Of a DNA stretch of 64,000 nucleotides, positions 1-8,573 are shown one piece after another. Where the stretch lies: NCBI GenBank assembly GCA_030950285.1, contig JAUZRR010000014.1, positions 1 through 64,000 of the forward strand, in the 5' to 3' direction. The stretch is from Planctomycetota bacterium (GTDB lineage: Bacteria; Planctomycetota; Phycisphaerae; Phycisphaerales; UBA1924). Under the pieces are notes generated by a model, which made no database searches, was not told where the DNA came from, and saw only the letters and a program-made list of their open reading frames with translations. Made by a program: the position numbers and the translations under genes. How positions within the stretch are numbered: position 1 is the first letter of the stretch; the number at the start of each line of letters is the position of its first letter.

Positions 1-1832
1 CGCTCGCGGACCGTGCGACGGCCGACGTGCCAGAGGGCGTCGGTCGCGTTGATCTCCGCAGCATCCTCGGCTCTGAGCACGGAAAAAGCACGGAGAAACT
101 CGTCGTCGTGCCCCGTGCGGAAGAGGACAAAGAGCGCAGCCCGCGCGACCTCGGCGTCCAGCGACGCGGGCTGATCGCGGAGCATCGCCTCGAACAGGCG
201 GGCGGCGTCGCTGTCGCGACCGGCGAGGGAGAGCGTCGCAAAGAGATCGGCGTAACGCTGGTCGGTCGCGGCCTGCCTGAATAGGTCGTTGAGATACACC
301 GTGTCTTCAAGGGGCAGCTCGGTTTCCGCGACGGGCGACTCGGGGCGGATCGAGTAGAGCGGATCACCCAGGACCGAGATGCGCCACACCGGCGCGTCGT
401 CGAGCCGACCGACTGCGCCGAACGCCATGCCCGTGAGCAGCCGTTTGGCGACGAACGGCGTGGGGACGAACGCTTGGAGGTAGGGCTCGTGGACCGATCC
501 GATGTAGGCAAACACGCCGCGTTCGAGCCAGCGACCGGCGACGGTGTTGGGCCGTCCGGGCGCGACGGCCGACCAGGAGTGGACCATGTGGACCGCAGCG
601 GGAACGTCCAGCAGCGGCACGTCGCCGGCGTAGGCCCGCGAGCCTGACAGGTCGAACCACCCCCGGTTGCCGCTGGAGTTGATGAGGATGAGGCCGGCGT
701 GGACGGGGCGCTGGGCGCGGAGTTTCCAGTCGGCAGCCGTGTTGCGGGGCTCGTCGTCGAGCATCGCAAGCATCCCGGCGTCGTCGAAGGCTTGGCTGGC
801 GAGGGTGCCGTCCCACTGCACCCAGGGCTCGGTGGAGGCGTAGCCGTCGAAGGTCCAGGTCGAGCGGGGGCGGAGGAAGAGCGCGCACATCGCGCGGTAG
901 GCAGCCCGCGGTTCAGAGCCGAAGATTTGCCCGGCCCACGCCCAGCGTGCGGCGTCCTGGGTTGCGCCGGATCGGCCGAGGCGGTCGGTCGTCGCGGCGA
1001 ACTCGTTGGGTGAGGTTTTGGTGCGCGCCGGCAGCGAGCCGCAGATGGTGACCGCGTCGATCGCGTCGCCGAGCCCTTGCCAGGGGAGTGGGAGTTGGGC
1101 GCAGAGGCTTTCGATGGTGCTGGAAAAAGCGTCGGTTTGGGCGTGGTCGAGCGATCTGTTGATGGCGAGTGCGGGAAACTCGGTCCAGAGGATGGGCTGC
1201 CCGCGCCCGGCGGCGAGGGCGAGGGCAGCGGTCCATGCCGGGTCGCGCCGGTCGGCGAGGATCACACCCGGGCTGGTGAGGCCGAGCGCGAGCCACGCGC
1301 GGACGAGTTGGGCGGGGGTGGGTGGATCTGACTCGGCTTCGGCTGGTGGGTCGAACCCCCACGACCTGGGCAGGGCGGCGTCTGCGAGTTGGCGTGCGTT
1401 GGGCACCGCGCGGCGGGGGCGCATCGGGCTGCCGGGGCGGAGGCTGCCGGCGGGGGCTTGCCAGCGCACGACGTGCTCGGGCTGAAATCCTCGAACGAAC
1501 CGCGCGATGTCTTCTTGCGCAGTCCACGAGCCGTCGTCGATGAGCACGGGGTAGATCGCTTTGGGCGCCCAGCGTGCGATCGCTTCGGCGTAGCTTGCGG
1601 GGTCGGGGACGATGACGACGGTGCGGATGACGGGGCGGGCTGCCAGCAGCGCCCCGGCACGGCGGCCGAGCAGCACGCCGGGGTGCATCTGGGCGGGTGC
1701 CACGGTGGGGGTGGGGGCTTGCTCGGGTTGGTCTTGCGGTGGTGCGGTGTCCTGCGCGACGCTCACCGTTGCGGCGGCGAGCATCGCGGCGACGACCAGC
1801 ACGCGGGATATTCCGGTCGGGGTGGTTGGCAT
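1..1832 (-). CDS. Secreted TIGR03790-like protein (3' end beyond window)
   Basis: The frame is open from an ATG at 1832 to the window edge, so about 610 residues are visible and the C-terminus is missing. A signal peptide is visible (hydrophobic run to an A-Q junction near residue 28). The middle carries a Gly/Ser-Asn 'INSSGNRGWFDL' segment, then 'VFAYIGSVHEPYLQAF' and 'ISVLGDPLYS' near residues 400-490. This order resembles the gingipain-fold TIGR03790 group of planctomycete secreted proteins, which end in a GDPLY motif; that assignment is from memory of the family. The final visible residues look like helical TPR-type repeats. A TACAGT box lies 6 nt before the start. It is divergent from trpE across 35 bp. 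Substrate and activity are unknown. Confidence 0.75.
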   Translation of the reverse strand, partial: MPTTPTGISRVLVVAAMLAAATVSVAQDTAPPQDQPEQAPTPTVAPAQMHPGVLLGRRAGALLAARPVIRTVVIVPDPASYAEAIARWAPKAIYPVLIDDGSWTAQEDIARFVRGFQPEHVVRWQAPAGSLRPGSPMRPRRAVPNARQLADAALPRSWGFDPPAEAESDPPTPAQLVRAWLALGLTSPGVILADRRDPAWTAALALAAGRGQPILWTEFPALAINRSLDHAQTDAFSSTIESLCAQLPLPWQGLGDAIDAVTICGSLPARTKTSPNEFAATTDRLGRSGATQDAARWAWAGQIFGSEPRAAYRAMCALFLRPRSTWTFDGYASTEPWVQWDGTLASQAFDDAGMLAMLDDEPRNTAADWKLRAQRPVHAGLILINSSGNRGWFDLSGSRAYAGDVPLLDVPAAVHMVHSWSAVAPGRPNTVAGRWLERGVFAYIGSVHEPYLQAFVPTPFVAKRLLTGMAFGAVGRLDDAPVWRISVLGDPLYSIRPESPVAETELPLEDTVYLNDLFRQAATDQRYADLFATLSLAGRDSDAARLFEAMLRDQPASLDAEVARAALFVLFRTGHDDEFLRAFSVLRAEDAAEINATDALWHVGRRTVRE

Positions 1833-1838
1833 CGTCAC

Positions 1839-1859
1839 ACTGTACCGCCTGTGTACACT
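1839..1859. promoter_or_regulatory. Divergent -10 boxes between the secreted protein and trpE
   Basis: Minus-strand TACAGT (1844 to 1839) ends 6 nt before the ATG at 1832. Plus-strand TACACT (1854-1859) ends 8 nt before the trpE ATG. No room remains for a Shine-Dalgarno on the minus side, so leaderless transcripts are inferred. Confidence 0.5.
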
Positions 1860-1867
1860 TCGGCTCC

Positions 1868-3538
1868 ATGCCCAGCCTCACTCGTGACCAGTTTGTGACA
1901 CTCGTGCAGCAAGAGCGGGCCCGGACCCCCGAGGCGGTGCTGGCGGTGCCGATTCAGGTCCGGCTGTTGTCGGATCAACTGACGCCGGTGCTCGCGTACC
2001 GGAGGCTGGTCTCGGGCGACGAGCGGACCGCGCCCTCGTTCCTGCTCGAATCGGTCGAAGGCGGGGATCGGCAGGGGCGGTACTCGATCCTCGGCGCCCA
2101 GCCGATCGTCGAGGTGGTGGCTTGTCAGCACAGCGTCCGCATCACCGACCACCGCACGGGGACCGACAGCCAGAGCGACTCGGCCAACCCGCTGCTTGAG
2201 CCTCGGCTGCTCACCGAGCGGGTGCGGCTGGTGCACCCGCCGGCCCGCTCGCCGCGGGAGGAGCTGCCCGGGTGTCCGCTTGGCGGGTGGTTCGGGTATG
2301 CAAGTTACGACACGGTGCGGTACGCCGAGCCTGAGAAGCTGGCGTTTGCCGATGCGCCGCACGATGACCGTGAACTGCCCGACATGCACTTTGCGCTCTA
2401 CGACGGGCTGGTGGCGTTCGATCATGTCGGCAAACTCATACATGTGGTGCAGATCGCGATGGTCGAGCCCGGGCAGGACGCGGGGGTTGCGTACGACGAG
2501 GCAGCCGCGAAGCTCGAAGCGCGCGTGCAGCGGGTGAACCAGCCCCAGCAGCACGCAACCCCCCTGCCGCCCGGGCGGGTTGGTGCCGAGCGGCCGGTGC
2601 AGCCGATGCCGTCCAACACCACCCGCCAGCAGCACGCCGCGATGGTCGAGAAGGCGAAGGAATACATCCGCGCGGGGGATATTTTCCAGGTCGTGGTGGG
2701 GCAAAGGTTTGAGCGTGAGAGTCGTGTCGATCCGTTCGACGTGTACCGGGCGCTGCGGGCGGTGAACCCGAGCCCGTACATGGTGTACATGCAGTGTGCC
2801 GGGTGCATACTTGTGGCGTCGAGCCCGGAGATTCTGTGCCGGGTGCGGCGGCAGGCGGGGGGCGGGCTTGTGCTGACCAACCGCCCTCTGGCGGGCACGC
2901 GGCGGCGGGGCATGACCAACGCTGAGGACCTCGCGCTGGAGACCGAGCTGCTCGCCGATGAGAAGGAACGGGCCGAGCACGTGATGCTGGTGGACCTTGG
3001 GCGCAACGACGTGGGCAAGGTCGCGTGTGCCGGCTCGGTCGAGCTGCCCGCGGTGATGGAGATCGAACGCTACAGCCACGTGATGCATATCAGCTCGACG
3101 GTGACCGGCGAGCTGCGCGCGGGGTACGACGCGTGGGACGCGCTGATCGCGACGCTGCCGGTGGGGACGATCTCGGGTGCGCCCAAGATCCGCGCGATGC
3201 AGATTATTGACGAGCTCGAGCCGGTGCGGCGGGGGCCGTATGGGGGCGGGATGGGGTACGTCTCGCTGGATGGCGAGATGGATATCGCGCTGGCGTTGCG
3301 GACGATGGTGGTGCCGACGGGTGGCTGTCGCGGGCTGGAAAGCCCGCCCCCCTGTGAGGAAAGCCCGCTCTCCTGTGGTGCAGATGGGGTTGTCTGGACG
3401 TATTACATCCAGGCGGCCGGGGGGATCGTCGCGGATTCCCAGCCCGAGCCGGAGTTCATGGAAACGGTGAACAAAGCCGCAGCCCTGGCGCGGGCGGTGG
3501 ACCTGGCCGAGTCGGCGTTTGGTGCTTCCGAAACCTGA
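1868..3538 (+). CDS. trpE: Anthranilate synthase component I
   Basis: A 556-residue chorismate-utilising enzyme that makes anthranilate from chorismate with ammonia supplied by TrpG, the first committed step of tryptophan synthesis. The N-terminal 'LLESVEGGDRQGRYS' matches the LLES feedback (Trp-binding) element. The catalytic half contains 'LAGTRRRG', 'LVDLGRNDVGKV', 'HISSTVTG' and 'GTISGAPKIRAM' (about residue 435), all typical of TrpE. The start at 1868 is chosen because an in-frame upstream extension would overlap the divergent gene. No trpG or other trp gene is visible nearby. An odd Cys/Pro-rich insert of about 22 residues (residues 484-508) interrupts the strand before 'AGGIVADS' and is encoded by a duplicated palindromic DNA segment. 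Confidence 0.95.
   Translation: MPSLTRDQFVTLVQQERARTPEAVLAVPIQVRLLSDQLTPVLAYRRLVSGDERTAPSFLLESVEGGDRQGRYSILGAQPIVEVVACQHSVRITDHRTGTDSQSDSANPLLEPRLLTERVRLVHPPARSPREELPGCPLGGWFGYASYDTVRYAEPEKLAFADAPHDDRELPDMHFALYDGLVAFDHVGKLIHVVQIAMVEPGQDAGVAYDEAAAKLEARVQRVNQPQQHATPLPPGRVGAERPVQPMPSNTTRQQHAAMVEKAKEYIRAGDIFQVVVGQRFERESRVDPFDVYRALRAVNPSPYMVYMQCAGCILVASSPEILCRVRRQAGGGLVLTNRPLAGTRRRGMTNAEDLALETELLADEKERAEHVMLVDLGRNDVGKVACAGSVELPAVMEIERYSHVMHISSTVTGELRAGYDAWDALIATLPVGTISGAPKIRAMQIIDELEPVRRGPYGGGMGYVSLDGEMDIALALRTMVVPTGGCRGLESPPPCEESPLSCGADGVVWTYYIQAAGGIVADSQPEPEFMETVNKAAALARAVDLAESAFGASET
3330..3378 (+). repeat. Palindrome and 21-bp duplication inside trpE
   Basis: GCGGGCT-GGAA-AGCCCGC (3330-3347) is a perfect 7-bp hairpin. 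A 21-bp unit starting GGAAAGCCCGC at 3337 is repeated at 3358 with the same CCTGTG ending. The reading frame is kept, adding the peptides ESPPPCE and ESPLSCG to TrpE. Confidence 0.8.
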
Positions 3539-3548
3539 AACCGGGTCG

Positions 3549-3554
3549 TATAAT
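3549..3554 (+). promoter_or_regulatory. clpS -10 box
   Basis: Consensus TATAAT ends 6 nt before the GTG at 3561, which would put the transcript start at or next to the start codon. It decides the GTG start over the ATG at 3519 that overlaps trpE. Confidence 0.6.
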
Positions 3555-3560
3555 CCGGGC

Positions 3561-4007
3561 GTGATCGAATCGCCGTCTCCATCTCCTGCGAAGGTGCCCG
3601 CCAAGTCGCCGGCGAGATCGACGCCCAAGCGTCGGCCCGCCAAGCCCGCACCCAAACGCCGTCCGAAGCCTCAGGAGCGCACCTGCGACAAGCCCGAGCA
3701 GCCTCGGGCGTGGAACGTGGTGCTGCTCGACGACGACGACCACAGCTACGAGTACGTCATCGCGATGATGCAGGAGATTTTCAGGCACACGCTGGAGCGG
3801 GCGTTTCTTGTTGCGCGGGCGGTGGATTCTGAAGGCCGGGCGGTCTGTCTGACGACGCACAGGGAGCACGCCGAGCTGAAGTGCGAGCAGATTCATGCGT
3901 TCGGGCGGGACCCGCTGATCGCGGGGTGCAAAGGGTCGATGTCGGCGATTCTCGAGCCGGCCGACTTTGGGGATGACGGCGACGAGACGGGCGACGGGCG
4001 GGAATAG
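3561..4007 (+). CDS. clpS: ATP-dependent Clp protease adaptor ClpS
   Basis: 148 residues from a GTG start. Residues about 50-135 form the ClpS core: 'WNVVLLDDDDHSYEYVIAMM' is the N-degron-binding strand with the acidic patch, followed by 'HREHAELKCEQIHAFG' and 'CKGSMSAILEPA'. ClpS binds substrates with N-terminal bulky hydrophobic residues and hands them to ClpA/ClpC. The first 45 residues are a Lys/Pro/Ser/Arg-rich low-complexity extension not present in the short E. coli protein. It follows trpE by 22 bp but has its own consensus -10 box, so independent transcription is likely. No clpA lies in the window. Confidence 0.9.
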   Translation: MIESPSPSPAKVPAKSPARSTPKRRPAKPAPKRRPKPQERTCDKPEQPRAWNVVLLDDDDHSYEYVIAMMQEIFRHTLERAFLVARAVDSEGRAVCLTTHREHAELKCEQIHAFGRDPLIAGCKGSMSAILEPADFGDDGDETGDGRE

Positions 4008-4084
4008 GCAGCGGGCCGAGCGGGCCGGGGCGTGCAGGATGGTGTGCCCTCGCGTCAGGGGACTCACGGTGCAATGATCTGTGC

Positions 4085-5050
4085 ATGTCCACACCTCTGG
4101 TGATCCAGGCCGAAGACCTTGACGCCGAGCCGGCCGCGTGGCTCGGTGAGCGGTGCGAGCTTGTGCGGTGCGGGCAGGATGATCCGCGGTTTGTGCGGCT
4201 GCTCGCGCGGGCTGCCGGGTTGGTCGTGCGGACCTACACGCAGGTGACCGGCGAGTTGCTCGAAGCTGCGCCGAATCTTCGAGTGGTGGCGCGGGCGGGG
4301 GTGGGGGTTGACAACATTGATCTGGAAGCCTGTTGGGCGCGCGGCGTGGTGGTGCTCAACACCCCCGGCGTCAACACCCGGGCGGTGGTCGAGTTCGTGT
4401 TTGCCGCGATGCTCGACGCGCTGCGGCCGCGGGTCTACCTGCACGAGGCGCTCGAGCAGTCCCGCTGGAACGCGACCCGCAAATCGCTCGAAGCGCCGAA
4501 GCAGCTTGCCGATTGCACGCTGGGGATCTGGGGCATGGGGCGGATCGGCTCGCAGGTCGCTCGGGCTGCGCGGGCGCTGGATATGACGGTGGTGTATCAC
4601 GATTGCCGGGAGATTGACAGCGATTTGCGGTTCGGGGCTGCGCCCTTGGGTCGTGACGAGATGCTGGCGCGGGCCGACATCGTGACGGTGCATGTCGATG
4701 GGCGGAAGAGCAACTACCGGATCGTTGACGCCGCGGCGTTTGCGCGCATGAAGGCGGAGGTGGTGTTTCTCAACACGAGCCGGGGTGCGGTGGTTGATCC
4801 GGTGGCGTGCGCGGAGTTTTGTGTCGATCATCCCGAGGCCGCTGCGATTCTGGACGTGCATGACCCCGAGCCGATCGTGGAGACAAGCCCGCTTTTGGAG
4901 ATCGCCAACGTGCATTTGTCGCCGCATATCGCGGGGGGGACGCGGGCGGCCAAGCGCGAGATGAGCTGGGTGGTGCGGGATGTGTGGCGGGTGCTCCGCG
5001 GCGAAGCGCCCGAGCATCCGGTCTTGCCGAGCGATCGCGGGGTGGAGTAG
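4085..5050 (+). CDS. D-isomer-specific 2-hydroxyacid dehydrogenase (SerA-related)
   Basis: 321 residues with the substrate-domain signature 'VVARAGVGVDNID', the segment 'NTPGVNTRAVVEF', the Rossmann NAD-binding 'GIWGMGRIGSQVARAA' (near residue 150), 'FLNTSRGAVVD', 'LDVHDPEP' and the catalytic-His region 'LSPHIAGGT'. The family oxidises or reduces 2-hydroxyacids with NAD(H); D-3-phosphoglycerate dehydrogenase is the closest well-known relative, but the ACT regulatory domain of SerA is absent, so the substrate is not certain. A weak -10-like AATGAT ends 6 nt before the ATG. It converges with the DUF2089/membrane-protein pair, with 3 bp between stops. Confidence 0.85.
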   Translation: MSTPLVIQAEDLDAEPAAWLGERCELVRCGQDDPRFVRLLARAAGLVVRTYTQVTGELLEAAPNLRVVARAGVGVDNIDLEACWARGVVVLNTPGVNTRAVVEFVFAAMLDALRPRVYLHEALEQSRWNATRKSLEAPKQLADCTLGIWGMGRIGSQVARAARALDMTVVYHDCREIDSDLRFGAAPLGRDEMLARADIVTVHVDGRKSNYRIVDAAAFARMKAEVVFLNTSRGAVVDPVACAEFCVDHPEAAAILDVHDPEPIVETSPLLEIANVHLSPHIAGGTRAAKREMSWVVRDVWRVLRGEAPEHPVLPSDRGVE

Positions 5051-5053
5051 GTC

Positions 5054-5407
5054 CTACCCCCGGCGGAGAGCCTCGGCGTCCATGCGGCGTGCTTCGGCCT
5101 GGGCGTAGCGCATCCGGACAACGGGGTAGAGCCCGCCCATAAGCCCGGCGAGCAGGCTGCCTCCGAGCACCAGAGGCAGCCAGACGTGCACGGGCTGGTG
5201 CTGCACGATCGCGACGACCCCGGCGATGAGCAAGGCAACACCGAACGCCGCCATCGCGAGTTGTCCGCCGAGGACTGGGCCGCGTGCGATGCCTTTGGGC
5301 GCGCAGATGCCGACGACCGAGCCGAAGAGCCCGCCGAGGACGCCGATGGCGCTGCCTCCGATCGCGCCGATGAGGCCGGCGTCCTGGTTGGTCCACCAGT
5401 CGTTCAT
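5054..5407 (-). CDS. Small membrane protein, partner of DUF2089-like regulator
   Basis: 117 residues starting '[11 protein letters not shown]', with three to four hydrophobic segments: a Gly-rich first pair ('IGAIGGSAIGVLGGLFGS') and two later helices around 'AFGVALLIAGVVAIV' and 'WLPLVLGGSLLAGLMGG'. The C-terminus is charged. A strong Shine-Dalgarno AAAGGAGA precedes the ATG, and the start overlaps the stop of the upstream regulator by 4 bp (ATGA), so the two are translationally coupled. No enzymatic motif is visible. The pairing of a helix-turn-helix gene with a small membrane protein suggests a sensor or effector role, which is inference only. Confidence 0.8.
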   Translation of the reverse strand: MNDWWTNQDAGLIGAIGGSAIGVLGGLFGSVVGICAPKGIARGPVLGGQLAMAAFGVALLIAGVVAIVQHQPVHVWLPLVLGGSLLAGLMGGLYPVVRMRYAQAEARRMDAEALRRG

Positions 5408-5790
5408 CTTGTGTCTCCTTTGGGGTGGGTTGTGCCTGGGGTTGGTGCTGTGGTGCTGGTGCTTGAGGCATGTGCAGCGGCTTGCCTGGCGGTGTCGCGG
5501 ACGCGCCGGGCGGCCGAGGCGGTGATCTCGCCGCGCTCGAGCAGCGTGGCGAGGAGTTCGGTGAGCTCGTCGGGCTGGCGGCCTTCGATCGTCTCGCGGA
5601 GGCGGCCGATGACCCGATCCACCCGGGTGCGGATGGTGGGGTAGCTCACGCTGTAGGCCTCGGCGAGCCCCTTGAGCGAGCCCGACCGGAGCACCAGCTC
5701 GGTGATGAGGTCGAGATCCTCCCGAGGGAGGGCGAGCAGCGGGTGCTCGGGGGCCTTCGAGGGCGCGGTATTCAAGGAATGCAAAGTCAT
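5404..5790 (-). CDS. DUF2089-like helix-turn-helix regulator
   Basis: 128 residues. The core '[20 protein letters not shown]' plus '[17 protein letters not shown]' matches DUF2089-type winged/HTH proteins, followed by a leucine-rich helical stretch and a Ser/Thr/Pro tail. It is the first gene of a two-gene operon with the membrane protein. Its start is immediately beside a perfect 11-bp inverted repeat, and the divergent gene on the other side is pdxJ, so autoregulation is likely. The signal sensed is unknown. Confidence 0.8.
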   Translation of the reverse strand: MTLHSLNTAPSKAPEHPLLALPREDLDLITELVLRSGSLKGLAEAYSVSYPTIRTRVDRVIGRLRETIEGRQPDELTELLATLLERGEITASAARRVRDTARQAAAHASSTSTTAPTPGTTHPKGDTR

Positions 5791-5792
5791 TC

Positions 5793-5825
5793 TTGATATT
5801 GTGCAAGATAGTTACACAATATCAA
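5793..5825. promoter_or_regulatory. Palindromic operator candidate
   Basis: Perfect inverted repeat TTGATATTGTG (5793-5803) and CACAATATCAA (5815-5825) with an 11-bp spacer, in an A/T-rich island directly upstream of the DUF2089-like gene. The two arms are one helical turn plus apart, suited to a dimeric regulator. Confidence 0.65.
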
Positions 5826-5884
5826 TAGATATTTGTAGATTATTGAGTATTTTTGGCGCTGCTCTTTCTGTCCTAGAGTTTGGC

Positions 5885-6685
5885 ATGATTCAACTGGGCG
5901 TCAATATTGACCACATCGCGACCGTTCGGCAGGCGAGATACCGGGGGGTGGTGGGGGTGGTGGGGGTGGTGGGGGACGGTTCGAGGGCAGATCGGCCCGA
6001 GCCGGACCCGGTGCGGGCGGCCCACGAGGCGGAGTTGGGCGGGGCCGACGGCATCACGGTGCACCTGCGCGAAGACCGTCGGCACATCGTCGATCGGGAT
6101 GTCGAGCTGCTCCGCGCGCTGGTGGCGGTGAAGCTCAACCTCGAGATGGCAGCCACCGCCGAGATGGTCGGCATCGCCTGCCAGCTGGGCACCGACACCG
6201 CGATGCTGGTGCCCGAGGGGCGGGAAGAGGTCACGACCGAGGGCGGTTTGGACGTTGCGGGGCAGCGTGAGCGGATCGGGCCGGCGGTGCAGAAGCTCAA
6301 GAGCGCCGGGCTGATCGTGAGTGCGTTTATTGACCCCGATCTTTCGCAAGTCGAGGCAGCGGGGGAGGTTGGGTTTGACGTGTGCGAGGTGCATACCGGG
6401 CCGTACGCGCGGGCGTTTGCCGAGGCGGGGGGCGACTTTCGGCGTGATGCGCTGGCGGCGGCACTCGAGGAGGTCGTGGTCGCGGGTGGGGCGATCCGGG
6501 CGGCGGGGATGCGGTTCAACGCCGGGCACGCGCTGAACTACCACAATGTGCAGCCGATCGCGGCGTTGCCCGGCATCGAAGAGTTGCACATCGGGCACGC
6601 GATCGTGAGCCGGGCGGTGTTTGTCGGGCTCCGCGAGGCGGTGCGGGAGATGAAGGGGTTGATGCGGGAGGCGGTGGGGGGATAG
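5885..6685 (+). CDS. pdxJ: Pyridoxine 5'-phosphate synthase
   Basis: 266-residue TIM-barrel enzyme that condenses 3-amino-2-oxopropyl phosphate with deoxyxylulose 5-phosphate to give PNP, the final step of DXP-dependent vitamin B6 synthesis. Family motifs are intact: '[15 protein letters not shown]', '[16 protein letters not shown]', 'LNLEMAAT', '[16 protein letters not shown]', 'FIDPD', 'EVHTGPYA', 'GHALNYHN'. The start is the ATG 5 nt after a TAGAGT box at 5874-5879. Unusual: between 'RQAR' and 'EPDPVRAA' there is an insertion of about 17 residues, with GVV repeated, encoded by tandem 9-bp gtgggggtg-type units. Confidence 0.95.
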   Translation: MIQLGVNIDHIATVRQARYRGVVGVVGVVGDGSRADRPEPDPVRAAHEAELGGADGITVHLREDRRHIVDRDVELLRALVAVKLNLEMAATAEMVGIACQLGTDTAMLVPEGREEVTTEGGLDVAGQRERIGPAVQKLKSAGLIVSAFIDPDLSQVEAAGEVGFDVCEVHTGPYARAFAEAGGDFRRDALAAALEEVVVAGGAIRAAGMRFNAGHALNYHNVQPIAALPGIEELHIGHAIVSRAVFVGLREAVREMKGLMREAVGG

Positions 6686-6809
6686 GCGATGGCGTGTGCC
6701 GGAAGACCCTGATGGAGCTTCTGAAGGGGGCTCATGGGGGGGCTCATGCTCGGATCGTGGAAACTTCTTCTTTGGTTCCGCGGAGTTCCGGCTTAGAATC
6801 ACCGTGACT

Positions 6810-8279
6810 ATGGCAAAGACTCCCCCGGCCGAGAACCAAACACCGGCCGAGACAGACAACCAGACGGCTCCCGGGAAGACGTTGCGGCCGAAGCGCTTCG
6901 CCAGCCCCGAGACCGCGATGAAGTATCTCGACAGCCACGTCAATGTCGAGCGGATGCGTCCTGCGCACATCGGGAAGGACACTTTCAAGCTCGACCGGAT
7001 GCGGGCGATCCTCGAGGCGCTCCACAACCCGCACGAGGGGCTGAAGTTTGTCCACGTTGCGGGCAGCAAAGGCAAGGGCTCGATCGTCGAGATGGCGGCC
7101 AGCGCGCTGACGGCGTGCGGCTACGGGGTGGGGGTCTTCACCAGCCCGCACCTGACCGACATCCGCGAGCGGATCCGTATCGGGAACGAGTTGGTCACGG
7201 TGGAGGAGTTTGTGCGTGCGCTGGGGCACGTTGGTGCGGCGGCCGAGTCGGTCGCGGCAGAGCACGGGGCGGCGACGTACTTCGAGCTCCTGACCGCGAT
7301 GGCGTTCAGATACTTTGCTGAGCGCGCAGTTGATGTCGTGGTGGTCGAGGTCGGGCTCGGGGGGCGGCTTGACACGACCAACGTGATCACGCCTGAGTGC
7401 AGCGCGATCGCAGCAATCCATCTCGAACACACGCAGCTGCTCGGGGACACGCTCGAGAAGATCGCTCGCGAGAAGGCCGGCATCATGAAGCCGGGCGTGA
7501 CGACGTATACGTTCAAGCAGGACGACGGGGTGATGGAGGTGTTCCGCGAGACGGCCGAGCAGGTCGGCGCGAAGCTTCTGGTGCTGGGTGAGGACGTTGA
7601 TTTTTCATGGCGGTTCGAGTCGAGCCCGGAGCTCGGGCCTCATGCGCGGGTGTGTCTTTCCAGCGAACACTCGAACCACGAGCACCTGCCGGTGCCGCTG
7701 CCCGGGCAGCACCAGGCGGTGAACTGCGGCCTGGCGCTGGCGCTGCTCGACGGGCTGCGGCAGCGCGGGTTTGACACCGCCGAGCGGCCGGTCGCGGTGG
7801 GGCTTGAGCAGACGCAGCGGTTTGGTCGGCTCGAGCAGGTGTGGAAGATGCCGCGGATTTTGATTGATGGAGCGCACACGCCCGAGAGCATTCACGCGCT
7901 GGTCAAGGCGATCGGGGCGCACATCCGGTACGACTCGATGGTGGTGGTGTTCGGGTGTGCTGCCGACAAGGACGTGGCGGGGATGATCGACAAGATCGGG
8001 CTCGGGGCGGACAAGATTCTCTTTACGCGGGCGACGGCGAACCCGCGTGCGATGGACCCGGCCGAGCTGCAACGGCTTTATAGCGAGCGGCACGGGAAGA
8101 TGGCGCAGGTCGAGCCGACGCTCAAGGACGCGATCAACACCGCGGTCAAGTCGGTGAGCCGGGGGGATCTGATTCTGGTGACGGGGTCGTTTTATCTGGC
8201 GGGGGAGGCGAAATCGCGGTTGCAGGCGGCGGCGGCGAAGCGCAAGCCCCAGAGCGAGGTCGAAGCCAAGCCCGGCTGA
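6810..8279 (+). CDS. folC: Bifunctional folylpolyglutamate/dihydrofolate synthase
   Basis: 489 residues. The Mur-ligase-type P-loop is 'VAGSKGKGSIVEM' (about residues 82-94), followed by 'FTSPHLTDIRERI', 'VEVGLGGRLDTTNVI', 'HTQLLGDTLEKIAREKAGI' and, in the C-terminal domain, 'LIDGAHTPESI' and 'GCAADKDV'. The enzyme adds glutamate to (dihydro)folate using ATP. The N-terminal 35 residues are Pro/Thr-rich and dispensable-looking. A GTG at 6804 in the same frame lies 4 nt after TAGAAT (6794-6799), so initiation there is also possible; the ATG at 6810 is reported. The C-terminal Ala/Lys tail is low complexity. Confidence 0.93.
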   Translation: MAKTPPAENQTPAETDNQTAPGKTLRPKRFASPETAMKYLDSHVNVERMRPAHIGKDTFKLDRMRAILEALHNPHEGLKFVHVAGSKGKGSIVEMAASALTACGYGVGVFTSPHLTDIRERIRIGNELVTVEEFVRALGHVGAAAESVAAEHGAATYFELLTAMAFRYFAERAVDVVVVEVGLGGRLDTTNVITPECSAIAAIHLEHTQLLGDTLEKIAREKAGIMKPGVTTYTFKQDDGVMEVFRETAEQVGAKLLVLGEDVDFSWRFESSPELGPHARVCLSSEHSNHEHLPVPLPGQHQAVNCGLALALLDGLRQRGFDTAERPVAVGLEQTQRFGRLEQVWKMPRILIDGAHTPESIHALVKAIGAHIRYDSMVVVFGCAADKDVAGMIDKIGLGADKILFTRATANPRAMDPAELQRLYSERHGKMAQVEPTLKDAINTAVKSVSRGDLILVTGSFYLAGEAKSRLQAAAAKRKPQSEVEAKPG

Positions 8280-8424
8280 GCGGTGGTCGGGACGGCTGAA
8301 TGCAGCCCGGGCTTGATCCGGCGGCGGGTTTGTCCGATACTTCCGGCGTGAACCCCTCGCCCATACAGCTTGGTGATGAGCTTCTGACGACCCGCTGAGT
8401 GCGGCTGCGGCATCCCGTGTGTTT

Positions 8425-8461
8425 CCGGGCTCCGCGTGCTGCGGGGCCCGGGTGTGTTTTT
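8425..8461 (+). terminator. Probable terminator after folC
   Basis: Hairpin CCGGGC-t-CCGC with loop GTGCT and GCGG-g-GCCCGG (8425-8452), followed by a T run at 8457-8461. The rest of 8280-8573 shows no gene and no T-box-like or other recognised leader element. Confidence 0.55.
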
Positions 8462-8573
8462 GGGGTTCTGCTGTTCCGGGCTTTCTTGTGAGTCCAGACC
8501 GTACGACCCGGGATGTACCCGAACCCGTTCTTCCGATTCTGGCTTTTCTTGTCCCTCCGATCGCGAGTGCACC

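Noticed and set aside
1835-3655. 606-residue minus-strand frame opposite trpE
   Set aside because: Arg/His/Pro-rich, no domain logic, and mirrors the codon pattern of trpE; a GC-rich antisense shadow.
8280-8573. T-box or leader peptide for leuS
   Set aside because: No T-box sequence, no Leu-codon run; a terminator hairpin for folC fits better.
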